Shown one piece after another: positions 1 through 4,094 of a stretch of DNA of 10,477 bases. This stretch comes from Deltaproteobacteria bacterium (GTDB lineage Bacteria > Desulfobacterota > Syntrophia > Syntrophales > UBA2192): the NCBI GenBank assembly GCA_026388445.1, contig JAPLJU010000079.1, forward strand, positions 1-10,477, given 5' to 3'. Each line of letters starts with the position of its first letter. The first letter of the stretch is position 1. The notes beneath the pieces were generated by a model, which ran no database searches, was not told the DNA's origin, and saw nothing but the letters and a program-made list of their open reading frames with translations. The translations under genes were made by a program, and so were the position numbers.

Positions 1-1
1 G

Positions 2-124
2 GAGGTTGCGGCGGGGAAAGTCAGATACACCCGTCCGGAACTCCTCCTCTCGATTGAGGAAGAGGAGCGGAAATTTATCGGCGAAGACACAGGGTTCATC
101 GGCGAGGATGAAGACAGCGAGTGA
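2..124 (+). CDS. C-terminal tail of an unidentified upstream protein (partial)
   Basis: Frame 2 is open from the left edge to a TGA at 122-124 and encodes a 40-residue acidic tail reading EVAAGKVRYTRPELLLSIEE, then a Glu/Asp-rich end. I do not recognise the family. It is called coding because the frame is open, its composition resembles the ends of real proteins, and its stop overlaps the pyrF start (ATG at 108) by 17 nt, a normal translationally coupled junction in an operon. The rest of the gene lies outside the window, so function cannot be assigned. Confidence 0.5.
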   Translation, partial: EVAAGKVRYTRPELLLSIEEEERKFIGEDTGFIGEDEDSE

Positions 125-860
125 TGAAGCGAGGAAAAGGCTGATCTTCGCCCTGGATATGGGGGAGGATCTCGAAAAAACACTTGGCTGGGTTGATCTT
201 TTAAAGGATCGCGTGGGCCTCTTCAAGGTCGGAAAAGAGGCTTTCACACACTTCGGTCCCGAACTCGTCCACAGGATTCAGGAGAGGGGGGGCCGGGTAT
301 TCCTCGATCTTAAATTTCACGATATCCCCAACACCGTTGCGAAAGCCGCCGAGGGCGCCGTGAAACTTGGTGTGGCCATGTTCAACCTTCACGCCCTGGG
401 CGGGAGGGACATGATGGTCCAGGCGCTCTCATCGGCGGAGCAGGCGGCCAGGGACGCCCGTTTGCCGGCACCGGCCATCCTGGCGGTCACCCTCCTGACC
501 AGTCTGTCAAACGGTGATCTGAAGGATCTGGGATTTCGTTTGTCCTCGAAAGAGCTGGTGGTTCACTTGGCCCAGTCCGCCCGGCTGGCGGGCCTTGCGG
601 GTGTCGTGGCGTCGCCCCGGGATGTGACCGCGATCCGGAGTGTCTGCGGAAAGAAATTCCTGATTGTCACACCCGGGATCCGCTGGGAGAAAACCGTCCC
701 GGGTGACGACCAGAAGCGTGTGGATACGCCCCGGGAAGCCGTCAAAAACGGCGCGGATTTCATCGTGGTGGGCAGACCGATCCGGCTGGCCGAGGACCCC
801 GCAAAGGTAGCGGACTACATCGTGCAGGAAATCGCCCTGGGCCTGGCCGATAAAGGCTGA
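108..860 (+). CDS. pyrF: orotidine-5'-phosphate decarboxylase
   Basis: Decarboxylates OMP to UMP, the last step of de novo pyrimidine synthesis, in the cytosol as a dimeric TIM barrel. With the ATG at 108 the protein has 250 residues, slightly longer than the ~230-245 usual for bacteria. Visible motifs are the N-terminal strand ending in Asp17, the FKVGKE segment with Lys40, the catalytic block DLKFHDIPNT (Asp67, Lys69, Asp72), the phosphate-loop region VTPGIR from about residue 187, and GRPI at 222-225, whose Arg binds phosphate. The frame is open back to a TTG at 6, but those 34 extra residues are low-complexity and overlap the tail of the upstream gene, so the ATG at 108 is preferred. GAGG abuts this ATG too closely to be an ideal ribosome site, and coupling to the upstream gene may supply initiation. 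rlmB follows after 47 nt on the same strand, probably in one operon. Confidence 0.96.
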   Translation: MKTASDEARKRLIFALDMGEDLEKTLGWVDLLKDRVGLFKVGKEAFTHFGPELVHRIQERGGRVFLDLKFHDIPNTVAKAAEGAVKLGVAMFNLHALGGRDMMVQALSSAEQAARDARLPAPAILAVTLLTSLSNGDLKDLGFRLSSKELVVHLAQSARLAGLAGVVASPRDVTAIRSVCGKKFLIVTPGIRWEKTVPGDDQKRVDTPREAVKNGADFIVVGRPIRLAEDPAKVADYIVQEIALGLADKG

Positions 861-870
861 TCTTTTTTTA

Positions 871-900
871 CTGATCACTAACCACTAGTCGCTGATCACT
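871..900 (+). repeat. direct repeat of CTGATCACT between pyrF and rlmB
   Basis: The 9-mer CTGATCACT occurs at 871-879 and 892-900, separated by 12 nt, in the short gap just before the rlmB start. A third partial copy, CTGATC, overlaps the pyrF stop. TGATCA itself is palindromic. No function is known; it may be local slippage duplication or a weak operator. It occupies the place where an rlmB ribosome site would be expected, and no clear Shine-Dalgarno sequence is visible there. Confidence 0.5.
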
Positions 901-907
901 TTCTCTC

Positions 908-1645
908 ATGCAAGTCATCTACGGTATCAATCCCATTATGGAAATGTTGCGGGGCCGCGCGAAAAGCGTCAAGCAAATCGTTGTGGCCGGAACACGGGGG
1001 GGGGGAAACATCCAGGACCTGCTGCGCCTTGCTGCCCTGTCGGGCATCCCAGTGGAGTACCGTGACCGGGCCTATCTCGAGAAACTCGCCGGAACAAGGG
1101 ATCATCAGGGCGTCATCTGTCTCTGCAAAGATTTCGAGTACACGGGTCTGGATGCGGTCATCAGCAATCTCAGGGAACCCTTCCTCGACGGTCTCATTGT
1201 GCTTCTGGACGGCATCACCGATCCACAAAACCTGGGCTCCCTTCTCAGGACGGCTCAATGCTTCGGGGCCAACGGCGTTGTCATCCCTCAGGATCGCGCA
1301 GCCCCGGTGACGCCCTCGGTCATCAAGGCCTCTGCAGGGGCGGCCCTGCACCTGCCCGTGGCACGCGTCGTGAACCTCGCAAACACCCTAGATCGGCTGA
1401 AAAAAGAAGGATACTGGATCTACGCGGCAGAGGCCCACAGCGGCGACGCCATTGATACGGTGGACTTTGAGCGTCCCATTGGTCTCGTCATGGGAAGCGA
1501 AGGAGAGGGGATTCGCTCTCTGGTCCGGAAAAAGTGTGATTTTTTTGTTTCCATCCCCCTTGAGGGGACCTTTGACTCCCTGAACGTCTCCGTTGCCGCC
1601 GGCATCCTCCTCCACCACATCGCGCGAAAGAGGAGACGGACATAA
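908..1645 (+). CDS. rlmB: SpoU/TrmH-family rRNA 2'-O-ribose methyltransferase, RlmB-like
   Basis: SAM-dependent 2'-O-methyltransferase of the SPOUT (trefoil-knot) class; the RlmB/TrmH group-3 members methylate a guanosine in 23S rRNA (G2251 in E. coli). The 245-residue length is typical. Residues ~1-75 form the small substrate-binding domain, beginning with the characteristic YGINPIMEML. The catalytic domain has all three SpoU motifs: motif 1 around Asn108 (NLGSLLRTAQ), motif 2 around 191-202 (GLVMGSEGEGI), and motif 3 around 215-232 (IPLEGTFDSLNVSVAAGIL). It lies 47 nt after pyrF and is closed by a strong terminator at 1696-1739. The ribosome site before the ATG at 908 is poor. The exact rRNA target is inferred from family similarity; a related 2'-O-methyltransferase target remains possible. 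Confidence 0.92.
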   Translation: MQVIYGINPIMEMLRGRAKSVKQIVVAGTRGGGNIQDLLRLAALSGIPVEYRDRAYLEKLAGTRDHQGVICLCKDFEYTGLDAVISNLREPFLDGLIVLLDGITDPQNLGSLLRTAQCFGANGVVIPQDRAAPVTPSVIKASAGAALHLPVARVVNLANTLDRLKKEGYWIYAAEAHSGDAIDTVDFERPIGLVMGSEGEGIRSLVRKKCDFFVSIPLEGTFDSLNVSVAAGILLHHIARKRRRT

Positions 1646-1695
1646 ACATCTAAATTTACTGAGATCTTTCATAATATCAGCGGAATATTCATTTG

Positions 1696-1739
1696 AGGTG
1701 CCACAAACCCCTTAACCGGCGGGAAGTGGCACCTTTTTT
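1696..1739 (+). terminator. rho-independent terminator after rlmB
   Basis: AGGTGCCAC (1696-1704) pairs perfectly over 9 bp with GTGGCACCT (1726-1734), with a 21-nt loop, and is followed by a run of six T. It lies 50 nt after the rlmB stop. The 3' arm and T-run also form a sigma-54 promoter match, described separately. Confidence 0.85.
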
Positions 1740-1742
1740 GCT
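1727..1742 (+). promoter_or_regulatory. candidate sigma-54 (RpoN) -24/-12 promoter for pilC
   Basis: TGGCAC (1727-1732), five bases, then TTGCT (1738-1742) fits the RpoN consensus TGGCAC-N5-TTGCW exactly, with the required 10 nt between the GG and GC doublets. The predicted transcript start is near 1753. Type IV pilus genes are often RpoN/PilR controlled, which fits pilC at 1954. The caution is that the -24 element is also the 3' arm of the rlmB terminator and the -12 element uses its T-tract, so the match could come from the hairpin sequence. No enhancer-binding-protein site was identified upstream. Confidence 0.5.
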
Positions 1743-1771
1743 TTATAAAGGCTCGAAAAAGCTCATAATTT

Positions 1772-1900
1772 TACCACTTCCTGTTTCTGGAGAGCAAATC
1801 TTTAAAGAAACGCAAAAATACGGCCGATATAATTTCAAGAGATAAGGTTGGTTCCGTGGTGTTTCCGGGGGGATCATGCCGGCCACGGGAAAAATGTTTT
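1772..1900 (+). promoter_or_regulatory. structured pilC 5' leader: GEMM-like (cyclic-dinucleotide) riboswitch candidate with terminator-like platform
   Basis: The leader contains, in GEMM-I order, GAGCAAATC (1792-1800), a short hairpin TCT/AGA with a TTAA loop (1799-1808), ACGCAAA (1810-1816), TACGGCC (1819-1825), and GGTTGGTTCCG (1846-1856) at the place of the conserved 3' GGGTTACCG block. Position 1793, which aligns with the ligand-contacting G20, is A. GTGG (1856-1859) can pair upstream (UACCAC 1772-1777 with GUGGUG 1856-1861) or downstream (UUCCGUGG 1852-1859 with CCACGGGA 1883-1890, stacked on CCGG 1865-1868/1879-1882). These pairings exclude each other. The downstream hairpin is followed by A-rich then TGTTTT sequence, a weak terminator tail. 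Against it, the P2-like stem is about 3 bp shorter than canonical. This was judged by eye; no covariance model was run. Confidence 0.4.
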
Positions 1901-1916
1901 GATTGGAATCGAGACG

Positions 1917-1945
1917 CCCCTCCAAGGGGATTCCTGTTAGAGGAG
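1917..1945 (+). promoter_or_regulatory. hairpins in front of pilC, one sequestering the ribosome-binding site
   Basis: CCCCT (1917-1921) pairs with AGGGG (1925-1929) around a 3-nt loop. Immediately after, TTCCT (1931-1935) can pair with AGGAG (1941-1945) around GTTAG, and this AGGAG is the Shine-Dalgarno sequence of pilC (8 nt before its ATG). The stems are only 5 bp, so any effect on translation initiation is an inference. Confidence 0.35.
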
Positions 1946-1953
1946 AGAATGTT

Positions 1954-3165
1954 ATGGCCATCTATATCTGGGAGGCAGAGACAAGAACCGGTGAGGTAAG
2001 AAAGGGCGAAATCGAAGCGGTCAACGAGTCCGCTGTCCGGGGACAGCTTCGAAGGCAGGGCCTGAAGCCCGTCCGCGTGAAGGCCAAGCCGAAGGACATC
2101 CTGGAGTCCATCCCGTTTTTCCAGGGCAAGGTGAAAGATAAGAGTGTGGTGATCTTCGCCCGGCAGTTTTCGACGATGATCAGTGCCGGACTCCCCCTCA
2201 TCCAGTGCCTTGAAATCCTTGCAACCCAGGAAGCCAACAAAACCTTCAAGAAGGTCATCAAGTCCATCAAGGATGATATCGAGGGGGGCTCCACACTGAC
2301 CGATGCCCTCAAGAAACATCCAAAAGTGTTCGACGAGCTTTTCATCAACATGGTTGCCGCGGGCGAAGCCGGCGGTATCCTCGATACGATTCTGAACCGC
2401 CTGGCCGCCTACATGGAAAAGATGATGAAGCTCAAAAGCAAGGTCAAGGGTGCGATGGTTTATCCGGCCACTATTGTGCTGATCTCCTTCGGGGTCATCA
2501 CCATGCTTCTCATCAAGGTCGTTCCCGTTTTTGAGAAACTCTTCTCGGGGATGGGCCAGGCCCTGCCCCTCCCGACCCAACTGCTCATCGACCTGAGCAC
2601 ACTGGTCACCAACAGTTTCATCTATATTATCGCATCCATTGTGATTGGCGTTGTCGTCTTTATACGCTACTACCGGACGGAAGTCGGCCGTATGACCATC
2701 GACCGGCTGATCCTTCACGCGCCCATTTTCGGCCCCCTGATGAGAAAGGTGGCCATCTCGAAGTTCACGCGAACCCTTTCCACCATGATGAACAGCGGTG
2801 TTCCTATTCTCGATGGGCTCGAGATCGTGAGTAAGACCGCCGGCAACAAGGTGGTGGAAAAAGCGCTCATGGAGACGCGGAAGAATATTCGCGAGGGAAA
2901 GACCATCGCCGAACCGCTTCAGGAAACGAAGGTCTTTCCTCCCATGGTGGTCCAGATGATCGCCGTCGGCGAGGCAACGGGTGCGCTGGACTCCATGCTA
3001 TCCAAGATCGCTGATTTCTACGAGGACGAGGTGGATACGGCCGTGTCGGCCATGACGTCCCTTCTGGAGCCTATCATGATGGTATTCCTGGGGGGTGTCG
3101 TGGGCGGAATGATCGTGGCGATGTATCTGCCGATATTCCAGATCGGCTCTTTGGTGGGTGGTTAA
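1954..3165 (+). CDS. pilC: type IV pilus inner-membrane platform protein PilC (GspF/PilC superfamily)
   Basis: PilC is the polytopic inner-membrane platform that couples the assembly and retraction ATPases to pilin insertion. The ATG at 1954 has AGGAG 8 nt upstream and gives 403 residues, the normal PilC length. After an N-terminal segment (YIWEAETRTGEVRKGEIEA), two T2SS-F repeats are visible at about 65-190 and 270-395, each with the ARQFSTMISAG / TRTLSTMMNSG type start and the AAGEAGG / AVGEATG signature. Membrane segments lie near 168-198, 222-241 and 370-398. TYP-like MVYPATI and IKVVPVF are typical of PilC rather than GspF. The gene stands alone: no pilB, pilT or pilin gene is within the window. 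It is convergent with the tRNA gene 15 nt downstream. Control by the RpoN-like site and structured leader is inferred. Confidence 0.93.
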   Translation: MAIYIWEAETRTGEVRKGEIEAVNESAVRGQLRRQGLKPVRVKAKPKDILESIPFFQGKVKDKSVVIFARQFSTMISAGLPLIQCLEILATQEANKTFKKVIKSIKDDIEGGSTLTDALKKHPKVFDELFINMVAAGEAGGILDTILNRLAAYMEKMMKLKSKVKGAMVYPATIVLISFGVITMLLIKVVPVFEKLFSGMGQALPLPTQLLIDLSTLVTNSFIYIIASIVIGVVVFIRYYRTEVGRMTIDRLILHAPIFGPLMRKVAISKFTRTLSTMMNSGVPILDGLEIVSKTAGNKVVEKALMETRKNIREGKTIAEPLQETKVFPPMVVQMIAVGEATGALDSMLSKIADFYEDEVDTAVSAMTSLLEPIMMVFLGGVVGGMIVAMYLPIFQIGSLVGG

Positions 3166-3180
3166 GCATCCATAAAAAAA

Positions 3181-3257
3181 TGGTCGGGATGGCGCGATTT
3201 GAACGCGCGACTCCTGCGTCCCGAACGCAGTGCCCTACCAGGCTGGGCCACATCCCG
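3181..3257 (-). tRNA. tRNA-Pro(CGG)
   Basis: Read on the minus strand, the 77 nt fold into a full cloverleaf: acceptor CGGGATG/CATCCCG, D-stem GCCC/GGGC with GG in the loop, anticodon stem CTGCG/CGCAG around TTCGGGA, a 5-nt variable loop, T-stem GCGCG/CGCGC with TTCAAAT, discriminator A and an encoded CCA. The anticodon CGG is at plus-strand 3221-3223 (reversed), with U before it and G after it as expected for proline. A run of seven T on the minus strand (3174-3180) directly follows the CCA and may help termination. It decodes CCG, a codon used in this GC-rich sequence. Confidence 0.98.
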
Positions 3258-3269
3258 ACAGATCCTAAA

Positions 3270-3296
3270 AATATAAAATTTATCTTCAAAAGTCCA
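3270..3296 (-). promoter_or_regulatory. weak candidate promoter for tRNA-Pro
   Basis: On the minus strand, TATATT (3270-3275) lies 12 nt before the mature tRNA 5' end and TGGACT (3291-3296) lies 15 bp further upstream. The -10 is fair, the -35 poor and the spacing short. The stretch between is strongly AT-rich, as expected for a tRNA promoter. Confidence 0.3.
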
Positions 3297-3297
3297 C

Positions 3298-3481
3298 ACC
3301 TTTTTTGTATCTTCCCGGCCGAAGAGCCGGATTTTAATGGACGAATGTCGGGGGGGACTTTTTTTGGGGCGCCTGAGACCTCCCGACTTTCATCAATCCT
3401 CTTTTGCCCTGACCGCCTTCCTCGTTACAGGGCGTGATCTTTTCCTTTGAGCAGGATCTTTTTCCCGTGTCGGGGCTCACC
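3298..3481. other. non-coding stretch with inverted repeats between the tRNA and the DUF1178 gene
   Basis: No credible gene is seen here. Three inverted repeats can be pointed out. CCGGC (3315-3319)/GCCGG (3326-3330) is followed by ATTTT. A 9-bp stem with one G-T pair joins GTCGGGGGG (3347-3355) to CCTCCCGAC (3379-3387), with seven T in the loop. GCCCTG (3406-3411)/CAGGGC (3428-3433) closes a 16-nt loop. None has the shape of a clear terminator. Short ORFs crossing this area are read-throughs of the tRNA gene. Confidence 0.5.
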
Positions 3482-3496
3482 TTGATTCAGAATCAA
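3482..3496. promoter_or_regulatory. perfect 15-bp palindrome upstream of the DUF1178 gene
   Basis: TTGATTC (3482-3488) and GAATCAA (3490-3496) form a perfect inverted repeat around a single A. Its size and symmetry suit a dimeric repressor or activator site. It lies 32 bp upstream of the candidate -35 box. The binding protein is unknown. Confidence 0.35.
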
Positions 3497-3527
3497 ATCG
3501 TTATTATGATAAGCATAAAGAAATCCA

Positions 3528-3556
3528 TGGACGGATTTAAAAAGTTGTCTTATCAT
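3528..3556 (+). promoter_or_regulatory. candidate sigma-70 promoter for the DUF1178 gene
   Basis: TGGACG (3528-3533, 4/6 match to TTGACA), a 17-bp spacer and TATCAT (3551-3556, 5/6 match to TATAAT) predict a start near 3563. The -10 box lies in one arm of a perfect inverted repeat, TTATCAT (3550-3556)/ATGATAA (3564-3570), with a 7-bp centre that spans the start site. This is a possible operator. Confidence 0.45.
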
Positions 3557-3605
3557 ATATAGAATGATAAAAAAAAGAGGAGAGAGTGGCGGAGGAAAAG
3601 GGTCG

Positions 3606-4022
3606 GTGATCATTTACGATCTGAAGTGTAAAAAGAACCACAAATTTGAGGGCTGGTTCAAGGACAGGTCCAATTTTGAACAGCAGCAAAAGGGAAGGCT
3701 CATCACCTGTCCCGTCTGCGGCGGTTCTGATGTGGACATGGTCCCCTCGACAGTGGCCATCATGGGCAAGGACTTAAAGGAGTCCAAACGGGGCGATCTC
3801 ACGGAAGTCTCCGGGATGAAGATGCTCCAGATGCTCAATGAATACATCAACAAGCACTTTGATAACGTAGGTGAAAAATTTGCCGAGGTGGCACTCAAGA
3901 TTCATCGAGGTGACGAAGAACGGCGGAATATCAAGGGGACCACAACGCCCAGGGAAGAGGAAGCCCTCCGGGAAGAGGGGGTCGATTTCGTCAAGATCCC
4001 CGTACCCAAATTTGACAGTTGA
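3606..4022 (+). CDS. DUF1178 family protein with zinc-ribbon-like motif
   Basis: A small cytosolic protein of unknown function. The GTG at 3606 is chosen because it gives the family-typical N-terminus MIIYDLKCKKNHKFEGWF and has GGAGG at 3591-3595, 10 nt upstream; the in-frame ATG at 3564 adds 14 Gly/Lys-rich residues with no ribosome site. The protein has 138 residues, near the family norm. Cys8 and His12 followed by Cys35-Pro-Val-Cys38 look like a metal-binding ribbon. The middle (about 60-95) is a helical segment, and the charged C-terminus ends in VDFVKIPVPKFDS, also typical of DUF1178. It is a single-gene unit between its own candidate promoter and the terminator at 4052. The family assignment is firm by pattern; the function is unknown. 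Confidence 0.87.
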   Translation: MIIYDLKCKKNHKFEGWFKDRSNFEQQQKGRLITCPVCGGSDVDMVPSTVAIMGKDLKESKRGDLTEVSGMKMLQMLNEYINKHFDNVGEKFAEVALKIHRGDEERRNIKGTTTPREEEALREEGVDFVKIPVPKFDS

Positions 4023-4049
4023 TTTTAAACCCACAATCGTGATTATCAT
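4019..4049 (+). promoter_or_regulatory. candidate promoter for the cysteine synthase-CysRS fusion gene
   Basis: TTGATT (4019-4024) and TATCAT (4044-4049) with a 19-bp spacer predict a start near 4056. That start lies inside the 5' arm of the following terminator hairpin, so transcripts from here could not form the full terminator stem. The spacing is long, so the call is tentative. Confidence 0.3.
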
Positions 4050-4051
4050 GC

Positions 4052-4079
4052 AGGGGGTCCGACCAAGACCCCCTTTTTT
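4052..4079 (+). terminator. rho-independent terminator after the DUF1178 gene
   Basis: AGGGGGTC (4052-4059) and GACCCCCT (4067-4074) form a perfect 8-bp stem with a 7-nt loop, followed by six T. It ends only 15 nt before the next start codon, leaving almost no room for a separate promoter downstream. Confidence 0.9.
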
Positions 4080-4094
4080 GTGTAAGTGGGCACC

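Noticed and set aside
6..107. N-terminal extension of pyrF from a TTG at 6
   Set aside because: The added residues are low-complexity Ser/Arg/Lys, absent from the family, and overlap the open frame of the upstream gene tail.
3180..3437. Plus-strand ORF beginning MVGMARFERATPASRTQCP
   Set aside because: It is the antisense reading of the tRNA-Pro gene, a classic false protein; the rest runs through non-coding DNA.
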